Source: Megasphaera hominis
Lineage (GTDB): Bacteria; Bacillota; Negativicutes; Veillonellales; Megasphaeraceae
Direction of reading: 5' to 3'
Length of the DNA: 64,000 bases
Assembly (NCBI RefSeq): GCF_014269395.1
Contig: NZ_JACOGK010000007.1
Coordinates: forward strand, 1-64,000
The translations under genes and the position numbers were made by a program. Shown in pieces: positions 17,101 to 26,493 of this stretch. Under the pieces are notes generated by a model. That model had not been told where the DNA came from, made no database searches, and saw nothing but the letters and a program-made list of their open reading frames with translations. How positions within the stretch are numbered: the first letter of the stretch is position 1; each line of letters begins with the position of its first letter.

Positions 17101-18054
17101 TTATGGCAAGAACAGCATAGGATCTGTCGGTGTACCATTAACCCGTACTTCATAATGGACATGCGGGCCTGTGCTGCGGCCCGTACTGCCAGCCAGTGAA
17201 ATAATATCTCCCGTCTTCACTTCCTGTCCTACGACGACAAGAAGCATCGAGTTATGTCCGTAGCGCGTAACAAAACCGCCGCCATGATCAACTTCAACGA
17301 GGTTGCCATAGCCATCTACCCAGCCGGCCATGGTGACCTTGCCAGACGCCGTAACCCGTACAGGCGTACCGTAATCTACGGCAATATCTACGCCTTCATG
17401 GAAGCCCGTACCGCCGCCGATGGGATTGCCACGATAGCCGAAATTCGACGTAATCGTGCCGTTGACCGGCCAAATGGACGGATAGTTCGATGCCTGGTAC
17501 TGTTTGGATAATTGCTGCATTTCCCGGACCTGCTGACCGGCAGTATCACTCAGTACCGTCTTCAGCGTAATGAAACTGATAATGCGGGCGTTGGTCTTCG
17601 TTTCCAGCCGCGAGGTGGCATGTAACAGTTCATTGTAGTCAGCATGAGAAACGTCCGGCGATTTCTTCTGCTGTCCTGCTACGCCACCGTCACCTTTTGG
17701 GCTGTCACCCGTGCCGGCGCCTTTAACCATTTGCCGCAGCTCTTGGTCAAGGGCATCCATTTTATCCATTTTTTCCTGCAACGATGCCGTTTTTTCCCGC
17801 ATCATCTCCAGTTGTTGTTCATGCAGTGCATTTTGTTCTTTCATTTCCTGGAGGGAAACGAACTCATATATCCCGACAAGCAGGCCGGCTACAATGACCA
17901 CGGCCCCTGCCAGGACGAGGGTTATCCCTTTTTTATATTGTTTCGGTGTCAGCACCAAAGGCTCTGAACGCTGCAAAAAGCCCCGTTGCGACACGTGGGA
18001 AAAGACCTCTGCCAGCCGGCTTTTCCCTTGTTGGAACCAATCCTGAATGTTCAA
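17101..18054 (-). CDS. M23 family murein endopeptidase, membrane anchored
   Basis: A 317-residue cell-wall enzyme: cytoplasmic N-terminus, one transmembrane helix (about 45-70), a coiled coil (about 72-115), a Gly/Lys/Ser-rich linker, then a peptidase M23 (LytM) domain near 195-315. The zinc ligands are visible as GFHEGVDIA (His and Asp) and GPHVHYEV (HxH). It cleaves peptide cross-links in peptidoglycan outside the membrane. The gene is 15 bases downstream of the DUF4446 gene and thus belongs to the parA-parB-DUF4446 strand series, linking wall growth with segregation genes by location. Confidence 0.88.
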   Translation of the reverse strand: MNIQDWFQQGKSRLAEVFSHVSQRGFLQRSEPLVLTPKQYKKGITLVLAGAVVIVAGLLVGIYEFVSLQEMKEQNALHEQQLEMMREKTASLQEKMDKMDALDQELRQMVKGAGTGDSPKGDGGVAGQQKKSPDVSHADYNELLHATSRLETKTNARIISFITLKTVLSDTAGQQVREMQQLSKQYQASNYPSIWPVNGTITSNFGYRGNPIGGGTGFHEGVDIAVDYGTPVRVTASGKVTMAGWVDGYGNLVEVDHGGGFVTRYGHNSMLLVVVGQEVKTGDIISLAGSTGRSTGPHVHYEVRVNGTPTDPMLFLP

Positions 18055-18069
18055 ACGTATTCCCTTCTT

Positions 18070-18594
18070 TTAGTCCTTCTGGACAGTAGTCAGCTCGCCT
18101 GCATACTGTAACGCATTATCCAGGCTTTCTTTTTCTTCTTCGCTCATGCCGTAGAGACACTTGCCATCGACGATGGGCTTGGCAAAAATACGCGATTCAT
18201 TCCGGCCATAGACGCTGGAGAGGCAAAAGCCATCATTTTTGCCATCGAGAACCGTAAAAGCAAAGCTCAGATTATTGCCAATATTATCAAAGGCGTTGTA
18301 TTTGACAAAGCCTATCTTGCGAAAACAATGATTCTGTACCGCCAGAATGTCCTTTTGCGTCTTGTGGATCAATTCCATGGAATCCTGCAGCTCATGCAAG
18401 TGCGCCACATCCTCGCGCAGCTTGGCTTCCATACTTTTTCCCGTTTCGTCTTGCATAAAAAATTCATATTTTTTATTGAGCCTGCTCACGCGGCGATTGA
18501 GTATGCCAATATAAATGAGCAAAGCCAGCAGCAATACTGCTACCACACCGGCAATAATATAATAAAGCATCTGCCAGTCTAATCCGTAACCCAT
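18070..18594 (-). CDS. DUF4446 family membrane protein
   Basis: A 174-residue protein with one N-terminal transmembrane helix (about 10-30), a coiled-coil segment, and a globular C-terminal domain containing KIGFVKYNAFDNIGNNLSFA and GFCLSSVYGR. This family commonly sits next to parB in Firmicutes; its function is not known. Here it follows parB after about 100 bases and precedes the M23 peptidase by 15 bases. Confidence 0.85.
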   Translation of the reverse strand: MGYGLDWQMLYYIIAGVVAVLLLALLIYIGILNRRVSRLNKKYEFFMQDETGKSMEAKLREDVAHLHELQDSMELIHKTQKDILAVQNHCFRKIGFVKYNAFDNIGNNLSFAFTVLDGKNDGFCLSSVYGRNESRIFAKPIVDGKCLYGMSEEEKESLDNALQYAGELTTVQKD

Positions 18595-18700
18595 GTCTTT
18601 CCTCCTGCCGTAGTTCCCAACGTGCGTATCTGTTCGTAAAGTTCGTACCTTATATTACACAAAAGATAGGCAAAACACAACTGTTTTTCCTTAATTTTCA

Positions 18701-19645
18701 TTAAATTGTAAAAGAAGACGGAGGCGTGTCGTCTGTTGCAGACGGTTCCTCTGTCAGCAAAGCCAGGAGGCGTTCAAATTCCGCTTCGGACGCAACGGCA
18801 ATCTCGATTTTCCCCTTCTTGCGCTGCCGGTTAAAACGAATGGAGACATTTGTACCCAAATGCATTTTCAACCGGTCCTGCAGTGCTTCGAGATAGGCGT
18901 CGCCAGCAGGCCTTTCCTTTTTCTCTTTTTCTTGCAGCAGCCGTTGCACCAGCGCCTCACATTGCCGGGCCGAAAGCCCTTCCTTTACAATGTGTTCGGC
19001 TGCCTGCAGCTGCTGCGTCACATCCGGCAGCTGCAGGAGAGGCCGGGCCTGGCCAATCGAAAGCTGTCCGGCCCGCAAGAGCCGGGCAATATCAGCCGGC
19101 AGCTTGAGCAGGCGGAGCATATTGGCCACGTAGGGACGGCTGCGGCCTACCTTGGCGGCAGTTTCTTCCTGCGTGAGGCCGAACTTTTGCATGAGCATCT
19201 GATAGGCTTCGGCTTCTTCCATGGCATTCAGGTCTTCCCGCTGCAGGTTTTCAATGAGCGATACTTCGGCTGCCACGTCAGGCGTATAGCTTTTACACAA
19301 GACAGGCACTGTCGTCAGGCCTGCCTGTTTAGCTGCCCGCAAGCGCCGTTCCCCGGCGATCAGTTCATACGTGCCGTCGGCTTTTTTCTGCACGATCAAG
19401 GGCTGCACGAGGCCGTACTGGCGGATGGAATCAGCCAGCCGGTCCAGGGCCTGCTGGTCAAACGTCTGCCGTGCCTGATGCGGGCTGGCCTGAACGTAGT
19501 CAATGGGTACTTCAATGGGCATGCCGGGGCCGGCTTTTTCCACGGCTTTATCTGCTTCATCGAGATGTTTTTCTGTCAGGCCCAGGGCGCTTAACCGTTT
19601 CCCCAGGCCGCTGTTATTCCCGAGACCTTTTTTCCTAACCGACAC
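18701..19645 (-). CDS. parB: Chromosome partitioning protein ParB (Spo0J)
   Basis: A 314-residue CTPase clamp that loads at parS and spreads on origin DNA. The N-terminal CTP-binding domain shows GLVQPLIVQ and ELIAGERRLRAAKQAGL; the central helix-turn-helix domain follows (LTQEETAAKVGRSRPYVANM), and a C-terminal dimerization domain ends the protein. The start is GTG 19645 with GAGAGGTGA seven bases upstream, overlapping the end of parA by 11 bases. Its binding sites in this window are five exact parS 16-mers at 31.85-39.73 kb. Confidence 0.96.
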   Translation of the reverse strand: MSVRKKGLGNNSGLGKRLSALGLTEKHLDEADKAVEKAGPGMPIEVPIDYVQASPHQARQTFDQQALDRLADSIRQYGLVQPLIVQKKADGTYELIAGERRLRAAKQAGLTTVPVLCKSYTPDVAAEVSLIENLQREDLNAMEEAEAYQMLMQKFGLTQEETAAKVGRSRPYVANMLRLLKLPADIARLLRAGQLSIGQARPLLQLPDVTQQLQAAEHIVKEGLSARQCEALVQRLLQEKEKKERPAGDAYLEALQDRLKMHLGTNVSIRFNRQRKKGKIEIAVASEAEFERLLALLTEEPSATDDTPPSSFTI

Positions 19646-20411
19646 GGCGAATCACCTCTCTGGCCAGTTTTCTATACACGTCTGCGCCACGGGAATGGCT
19701 ATCATATATGGTGATAGGCTCACCGTGGCTGGGGGCCTCACCTAAGCGTACATTGCGGGGGATGAGCGTGTGAAAGACTTGCCCGCTAAAATACTTTTTC
19801 ACTTCTTCCGCCACCTGGAGGGATAAGTTCGTACGGCCGTCAAACATGGTCAGGACGAGGCCGAGAAGCCGCAGCTGTTCGTTCATGCTGCTGCGTACCA
19901 TTTCTACGGTCTGCATCAATTGGGCCAGCCCTTCCAGGGCATAAAATTCACACTGCACAGGAATCAGGACCTGATCTGCCGCTACGAGCGCGTTGATCGT
20001 CAACAGGCCCAAGGAGGGCGGACAATCGATGAGCACGAAGTCGTACGGCTTTTTTACACTATCTAAATACGCCTGTAATGCCTGCTTCAGCACCTGTTCC
20101 CGATGCTCCAGCGTTACCAGTTCGACAGCTGCCCCGGCCACATCCATCGTTGCCGGCATGAGAGACAGTTTTTTGACCGCTGTTTTCTGTACGACCTGTG
20201 CAAAAGGCACGTGCTCAATGAGGCAGTCGTATAAATTTCCTTCCAGATTTTCTTTATCAATACCCAGGCCGCTCGTCGCATTGCCCTGTGGATCCATATC
20301 AATCAACAACGTACGTTTGCCGTTGTCTGCCAGACAGGCACTTAAGTTGATACTCGTCGTCGTCTTGCCAACGCCGCCTTTCTGGTTTGTTACGGCAATA
20401 ATATGAGCCAA
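19635..20411 (-). CDS. parA: Chromosome partitioning ATPase ParA (Soj)
   Basis: A Walker-type ATPase of 258 residues. The deviant Walker A KGGVGKTTTS is at the N-terminus, DMDPQGNAT follows, and Walker B is VLIDCPPSLGLL. ParA drives ParB-parS segregation and, in Bacillus, also regulates DnaA. The TTG at 20411 is taken as start: it gives MAHIIAVTNQKGG, as in homologues, and lies five bases after GAGGTGG. The GTG at 20420 overlaps that ribosome binding site. In most Firmicutes this gene pair follows rsmG; here rsmG is about 28 kb away. Confidence 0.95.
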   Translation of the reverse strand: MAHIIAVTNQKGGVGKTTTSINLSACLADNGKRTLLIDMDPQGNATSGLGIDKENLEGNLYDCLIEHVPFAQVVQKTAVKKLSLMPATMDVAGAAVELVTLEHREQVLKQALQAYLDSVKKPYDFVLIDCPPSLGLLTINALVAADQVLIPVQCEFYALEGLAQLMQTVEMVRSSMNEQLRLLGLVLTMFDGRTNLSLQVAEEVKKYFSGQVFHTLIPRNVRLGEAPSHGEPITIYDSHSRGADVYRKLAREVIRRVG

Positions 20412-20591
20412 CGCAGCCACCTCATTTCAAAAATTTTCCTAAAGTCTATATTATAGTATAACATAGACATTTAGTGACAACTAGTAGTGATTCAAAGAAA
20501 ACTTGGCCTAGCCACACCAGGTAAAACTTGCTATAATGAGTATACATTAGGACCGTGTTTTTCATACCGGCCCGGAAAAGAGGAGATGAAC

Positions 20592-21251
20592 ATGCCTACA
20601 TATCAAGGAATGCTTAAACATATCGATGCCGATAAGGTACTCGAATTAGCTAAACAACGTACGGCTGATGCTGCTACGCCGGAACTGGCTACGGAAGTAT
20701 GTAATACTGTCGTAAAGCTGGCTCATCCGGTCAGCGTATTCTATCAGTTCTTTTACGATAAAGATACTCACACGTTTCAGTGTAATGACCCCTTTGAAAT
20801 TCAGGGCGAAACGATCCGCTCGTATCTGGAAACGACAGAAGTAGCCATCATCATGGCAGTCAGCCTGGGCAAGGAAGTGGAAGATGCTGCCGATGCACTC
20901 TTCCTGGAAAAAGATTTTACCAAAGGGATCCTCATGGACTCGGCCATTTCCGTCGCTACGGAACAGATGGTAGGCCAGCTGTGCAGCTACATCGATTCGC
21001 TCGGTGCTCCGGAAGATTACAAAATCGTCTGGCGCGTAACTCCCGGCTACGGGGATACGCCGCAGCGGCAGAGCGTAACGCTCGCGCGGGCCGTACAGGC
21101 TTCGCAGATCGGCATTACCATTACGCCGACCAACATGCTCATTCCCCGCAAGGCAGTAACTGCCGTAGTGGGTATGAATCATGTAGGCGAAGGCGGTTGC
21201 AGCGCCTCGGGCTGCAGCAGCTGTTCCCATAATTGTCACGAAGAAGAATAA
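20592..21251 (+). CDS. Methionine synthase activation-domain-like protein
   Basis: A 219-residue protein similar to the stand-alone B12-dependent methionine synthase reactivation domain of anaerobes. The hallmark RVTPGYGDTP...ITITPTNMLIPRKAVTAVVGM matches the S-adenosylmethionine/cobalamin-facing region. The protein ends in a Cys/His-rich tail (CSASGCSSCSHNCHEEE) that suggests metal or corrinoid-linked chemistry. No metH is nearby. The start is ATG 20592, six bases after GGAG; the ATG at 20586 abuts the ribosome binding site. A strong terminator follows. Confidence 0.75.
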   Translation: MPTYQGMLKHIDADKVLELAKQRTADAATPELATEVCNTVVKLAHPVSVFYQFFYDKDTHTFQCNDPFEIQGETIRSYLETTEVAIIMAVSLGKEVEDAADALFLEKDFTKGILMDSAISVATEQMVGQLCSYIDSLGAPEDYKIVWRVTPGYGDTPQRQSVTLARAVQASQIGITITPTNMLIPRKAVTAVVGMNHVGEGGCSASGCSSCSHNCHEEE

Positions 21252-21273
21252 GATTTCACTAGCAAAAGAAGAT

Positions 21274-21319
21274 AAACGAAAAGCAGGCTCCGTGAACAGA
21301 GCCTGCTTTTCGTTTTATA
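21274..21319. terminator. Bidirectional terminator between MetH-activation-like gene and purA
   Basis: A 17-base perfect stem (21274-21290 with 21299-21315; core AAGCAGGCTC/GAGCCTGCTT) around an eight-base loop, with A-rich and T-rich flanks that serve both strands. Confidence 0.92.
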
Positions 21320-21396
21320 TCGTTATGGTGAAAACCTAAAATAGCAAGAGAAAGGCACACATACCGTCTCCGTGACGGGCATGGAGCCCTGCGGCA

Positions 21397-22788
<1,392 letters not shown>

Positions 22789-22931
22789 CTATTAGAAACG
22801 AATAAAAATCGCGCCCGGACCGGGGAAAGTGAAAGGCCTAGTCACATATCTTTTTTTAGTCTATAATAGAATAATATGTGGAAATACCCTTTCTGCATAG
22901 TAACAGATTACAAATTCAAGGAGAGATCTTC

Positions 22932-24038
22932 ATGTTATTTGATGCATGTACCATAGGCGGCATTGACGCTCGCTGCCGCATTGTCCGTTCAGCCACCTTC
23001 GAAGGGATGGCCGATGCCCAGGGACAGCCGACAGAAAAGCTCGCCTCTATATACAAAAACCTGGCCGCAGGCGGTACAGGCGTTATGATTACCGGCATGA
23101 TTGCAGCTTCCAAATTGGAACCGCATCAGCACAACCAGATACTGCTTGACGATGACCGCTGCATTGCCCCCTTGGCAGACCTTATTACGCAGGTCCATGA
23201 CCGGGGCGGAAAAATCGTAGCCCAGATTGTTATCATGGGCTCTGCCATTATGGTGCCGGAAGGAGAAAACAGGTTGATCGTCAGCCCCAGTGGCGTTCCT
23301 GACCAGCTGGGACGGGAAAAGCAAGCCTCCACCGCGTTGAGCGAAGGGCAAATCCGCCAGCTCGTCGCGGATGCCGGCCAGGCTGCCCGCCGGGCCAAGG
23401 CTGCCGGTTTTGACGGCGTCCAGTTCCACGGTGCCCACGGCTATTTGGCCAGCAAATTTCTGACCCCCTTTTATAATACGCGTACCGATGCCTACGGCGG
23501 CAGCCTGGAAAACCGGGCCCGCTTCCTGCGTGAATGTATTGCCGAAATCCGCAAACAAACCGGTGCAGATTACCCCATATGGGTAAAATTAAATTGCAGT
23601 GACTTCATGAAAGAAGGCGGCCTGGAAGCAGAAGAAAGCCTGCAAGTCATGAAATGGCTTGCGGAAGACGGTGTCCAGGCCATTGAAGTCAGTGGCGGCA
23701 ATACGTCGTCCCTGCCCCGCAAGGGTCCCATCCGGGCCATCCGCCGCACGAAGGAACCCATGTACTTCGCTGCCTACGCCAAGGCGGCCGCAGCAGCCCT
23801 TAAAGGCAAAACGGATGTCGGTGTCGTTGGCGGCTGGCGTGCTGCCAGTGATATGGAAGAGGCCTTAGCGACATCAGATCTGTCCTTTATTTCTCTGTGC
23901 CGGCCGTTATTGCGGCAGCCCGATCTGCCCAATCTCTGGCGCAACGGCAGTACGGAGCCGGCAACCTGCATTTCTTGTAATCGCTGTTTCCGCGATACCG
24001 ACGTAGACTGTATTTTCCATGAACAGGCAGAAGCCTGA
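22932..24038 (+). CDS. NADH:flavin oxidoreductase, old yellow enzyme family
   Basis: A 368-residue FMN-binding TIM barrel. Visible features are the HGAHGYLASKFLTPFYNTRTDAYGG family signature (quoted here only in part: HGAHGYLASKFL, about residues 176-187), NRARFL, and the C-terminal VGVVGGW and LCRPLLRQPDLP. It ends with CISCNRCF, a Cys pair common in the short clostridial members. It reduces activated C=C bonds such as enoates; the natural substrate is unknown. The start is ATG 22932 with AAGGAGAG seven bases upstream; TATAAT at 22862-22867 is the likely -10 box. Confidence 0.85.
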   Translation: MLFDACTIGGIDARCRIVRSATFEGMADAQGQPTEKLASIYKNLAAGGTGVMITGMIAASKLEPHQHNQILLDDDRCIAPLADLITQVHDRGGKIVAQIVIMGSAIMVPEGENRLIVSPSGVPDQLGREKQASTALSEGQIRQLVADAGQAARRAKAAGFDGVQFHGAHGYLASKFLTPFYNTRTDAYGGSLENRARFLRECIAEIRKQTGADYPIWVKLNCSDFMKEGGLEAEESLQVMKWLAEDGVQAIEVSGGNTSSLPRKGPIRAIRRTKEPMYFAAYAKAAAAALKGKTDVGVVGGWRAASDMEEALATSDLSFISLCRPLLRQPDLPNLWRNGSTEPATCISCNRCFRDTDVDCIFHEQAEA

Positions 24039-24132
24039 TCTGTCCTATTACAAAGAGGATTTCTTCCTGTTATAGCGAATACATTATCATAACGGAACAG
24101 TTCCGTATACTATTGGAAAAGGGAGGCGTGCC

Positions 24133-24867
24133 ATGCTCTTCATCATCTTACTATCGCTGCTTATGATGGTCCTTGCCTTGCTTCTCTTTATCCCTTGTAC
24201 GTATACGGTTCGCATAGAAATACGTGCGCCTTTCCGCTTATATTGCCGGGTTTCCTGGTTACAGCATGGCTTGTACTGGTCCTGGGATTACACCTTTGGC
24301 CAACGGCCGCAAAGAGAGCTGTACCTGGGCTGGCATGCCTGGCCGCCGCAAGCGGCGCCGGCAGAGGCAAACGCAGAAGCGGATCCGGTTCCGGACGCTG
24401 CCCTTTCCGATGACCTGCTAAGGGAGGTTCTGTCGGATGCAGACACACGGCAGGCCGGGGCAGACGAAGAGGCAGGCTGGTGGCGGCCCTACCTTATATC
24501 AGAGGAATTTCTGGTAGCCTGCTTACAGCTTATCCGCCGGGTGCTGCACCATTCCCGCATCCGCCGCTTTACCTTAGAAGGCACGCTGGGCCTGCCCCAG
24601 CCACATCAGACAGGTATGACTGCCGGCTTTCTCTACACGGTGGCGCCCCGGCAGGCAGCTACGCTGCAGTTCAATTTTCTCGAAGAAATATATGACTGTG
24701 AAGCGGTCCTGGCCGGCACGATATACCCGGGGGCCCTCGTCCTATACGCAGCAGTCTTTATGACTACACGCCCGCTCCGCAAGCTTCTGCGGGCCATCTT
24801 ACAACGAAGAAGGGATACGGATCATGGACAAAAACGAATTAAAAAACAACCTGGAAACGATATTTGA
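24133..24867 (+). CDS. ytfI: DUF2953 membrane protein (YtfI-like)
   Basis: A 244-residue protein with one N-terminal transmembrane helix (about 1-22), a beta-rich segment (TVRIEIRAPFRLYCRVSW), an acidic low-complexity linker and a conserved core (IRRFTLEGTLGLPQPHQTGMTAG). It matches DUF2953. In Bacillus the ytfI and ytfJ genes are adjacent in the same order and ytfJ (gerW) is needed for germination; here the pair overlaps by 44 bases. In this probably non-sporulating lineage its function is unknown. Confidence 0.75.
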   Translation: MLFIILLSLLMMVLALLLFIPCTYTVRIEIRAPFRLYCRVSWLQHGLYWSWDYTFGQRPQRELYLGWHAWPPQAAPAEANAEADPVPDAALSDDLLREVLSDADTRQAGADEEAGWWRPYLISEEFLVACLQLIRRVLHHSRIRRFTLEGTLGLPQPHQTGMTAGFLYTVAPRQAATLQFNFLEEIYDCEAVLAGTIYPGALVLYAAVFMTTRPLRKLLRAILQRRRDTDHGQKRIKKQPGNDI

Positions 24868-25255
24868 AAACTTCCGTGAGATGATTAAGGTGGAAACCGT
24901 CGTCGGCCAGGCCGTACACATTGGCGACGCCATTCTCGTCCCCTTTGTCGATATTACCTTCGGCTTTGGTACCGGCTGCGGTGGCGGCCAGGGCGAAGTG
25001 AGCCGGCGAAGCAGCGGCGGTGGCGGTGGTGGCGGCGGTGCAAAGATGGAACCGACAGCCGTATTAGTCATTAAAGGGGACCGCGTAGAAATGTTTTCCA
25101 TCAAAAAAGGCGGCTATCAGGCTTCCGCCTTTGAAAAGCTGCTGACCATGGCACCGGAAATTATCGATAAACTGAAAAAAGATAAATATATTTATATTAA
25201 AGACGATGACGAAACGACAACGGCCGGGCCGGCAGATAACAACAAAGAATCGTAA
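24824..25255 (+). CDS. ytfJ: GerW/YtfJ family protein
   Basis: A 143-residue soluble protein: N-terminal helix (NLETIFENFREMIKVETVVGQ), then IGDAILVPFVDITFGFGTG, a run of Gly (eight in a row after RRSSG) and the conserved MEPTAVLVIKGDRVEMFSI. This is the sporulation protein YtfJ (GerW) family. It is translationally nested in the end of the DUF2953 gene. Presence without other sporulation genes in view suggests a role outside germination. Confidence 0.85.
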   Translation: MDKNELKNNLETIFENFREMIKVETVVGQAVHIGDAILVPFVDITFGFGTGCGGGQGEVSRRSSGGGGGGGGAKMEPTAVLVIKGDRVEMFSIKKGGYQASAFEKLLTMAPEIIDKLKKDKYIYIKDDDETTTAGPADNNKES

Positions 25256-25278
25256 TTGTCACAGTACAGTTACAAACG

Positions 25279-25307
25279 TTGTACTTTCCGTTTTATTTTG
25301 CTATAAT
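25279..25307 (+). promoter_or_regulatory. Sigma-A promoter of ompH
   Basis: TTGTAC (25279-25284), 17-base spacer, TATAAT (25302-25307), about 50 bases before the ompH start. Confidence 0.75.
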
Positions 25308-25359
25308 AGGGAAACAGCAAGAAACCCTTAATATTTGCGATTTACAGGAGGAATATATA

Positions 25360-25788
25360 ATGAAATTGAAAAAACAATTGGCTTCCCTCGCCGTAGTAGG
25401 GATGATGAGCATTGTTGCTGCGTCTTCTGCTTTTGCTGCTGGCGTAGGCTACGTCAATTTCGACACCCTCGTTCAGGCACATAAAGATTTCCCGAAGGTA
25501 AGTGCACAGATGCAGTCTGCCATCAAGAGCGCAAATGAAGAATTCTCTAAAAAGGCTCCTACACTGAAAACCGATCAGGAACGACAGGAATTAGGCCGTC
25601 AGCTGGCACAAAACCTGAGCAAGCTGGAAAACAGCCTGATTGTCCCGATTGAAAAAGATGTAGTCGCAAATGTAGAAAAAGTACGTCAGCAGAAGAACCT
25701 GGACTGCATCGTAGCCCAGGGCGCTATCATCGCCGGTGCCGATAATGCACAGGACGAAACACAGGCCGTTGAACAGCTGCTCAAATAA
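25360..25788 (+). CDS. OmpH/Skp family periplasmic chaperone
   Basis: A 142-residue exported protein: signal peptide ending SSAFA (cleavage about residue 26), then GVGYVNFDTLVQAHKDFPKV, a charged helical coil and a C-terminal LDCIVAQGAII. This is the Skp/OmpH pattern; such chaperones hold outer-membrane proteins in the periplasm. The start is ATG 25360 after CAGGAGG; longer frames have no ribosome binding site. Its presence is one of the best signs in the window for a diderm cell envelope. It is monocistronic, with its own promoter and terminator. Confidence 0.88.
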   Translation: MKLKKQLASLAVVGMMSIVAASSAFAAGVGYVNFDTLVQAHKDFPKVSAQMQSAIKSANEEFSKKAPTLKTDQERQELGRQLAQNLSKLENSLIVPIEKDVVANVEKVRQQKNLDCIVAQGAIIAGADNAQDETQAVEQLLK

Positions 25789-25813
25789 TACCGTACTTCA
25801 TACGTCCGGAATC

Positions 25814-25850
25814 CATCCCCGTTTGGCCAAGAGCCAGACGGGGATTTTTT
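25814..25850 (+). terminator. Terminator of ompH
   Basis: Stem ATCCCCGTTTGG/CCAGACGGGGAT (25814-25825, 25834-25845) followed by TTTTTT. Confidence 0.92.
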
Positions 25851-26049
25851 ATGGCCTTTCCGTGTCACGCAGGAACCTTCTGTGTGACGTTTTATTTTTC
25901 TTTTATATTTTTCTCTCTTTCATTTTTCTCTCTTTCCTGGAAAAACGGGGAAAGGTATAGTTTCTTTATATAGAGTATCTCTATATCTTATTGGTTTGTA
26001 AATGATACTTTTTCTCATGTTTTTATATTGAAAATAAATTGCAAATTCC

Positions 26050-26078
26050 TTGACATATACCCCCTTAGGGTATATGAT
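26050..26078 (+). promoter_or_regulatory. csoR-copA promoter with CsoR operator
   Basis: TTGACA (26050-26055), a 17-base spacer and TATGAT (26073-26078). The spacer holds the inverted repeat ATATACCC (26055-26062) CCTTA GGGTATAT (26068-26075), the classical CsoR operator type. CsoR without Cu(I) would therefore block the promoter directly. Confidence 0.9.
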
Positions 26079-26121
26079 GTGTGCAGATACCGGTGGGAGG
26101 TATAGTAAGGAGGTGTACGTG

Positions 26122-26484
26122 ATGGAAGAGAAGGAAAAAGAAAAAGCACTGGAAGTAGAAAAAGAAGCAGAAGTGAAGACGGCTTGCTGTTGCCCCACTG
26201 GCAAAAGCAAGCACCGCGATAAAGAGGGCAAGGAGTATAAAAGCCTCATTTGCCGTTTAAACCGTATTGAAGGGCAAATCCGTGGTATCCGCAATATGGT
26301 CGAGAATGACCGCTATTGCGTCGATATACTGATGCAGGTCAGTGCCGTTCAGTCGGCGCTCAATGCCTTTAATAAAGAACTCCTGGCCCAGCACATCAAC
26401 GGCTGCGTCATCCGCGATATACGGGCAGGCAAAGACGAAGTTGTCGATGAACTGGTAACGATGTTACAAAAATTGATGAAGTAG
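26122..26484 (+). CDS. csoR: Copper-sensing repressor CsoR
   Basis: A 120-residue all-helical repressor of the DUF156 family. The Cu(I) ligands are Cys in DRYCVDIL and the His and Cys in AQHINGCVI. It is released from DNA on binding Cu(I). Beyond the family core it carries an unusual N-terminal extension of about 30 residues that is Glu/Lys-rich and includes three consecutive Cys (TACCCPTGK), a possible extra metal site. The start is ATG 26122, after AAGGAGGTG. It is followed after nine bases by copA. Confidence 0.92.
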   Translation: MEEKEKEKALEVEKEAEVKTACCCPTGKSKHRDKEGKEYKSLICRLNRIEGQIRGIRNMVENDRYCVDILMQVSAVQSALNAFNKELLAQHINGCVIRDIRAGKDEVVDELVTMLQKLMK

Positions 26485-26493
26485 GTGAGATAT

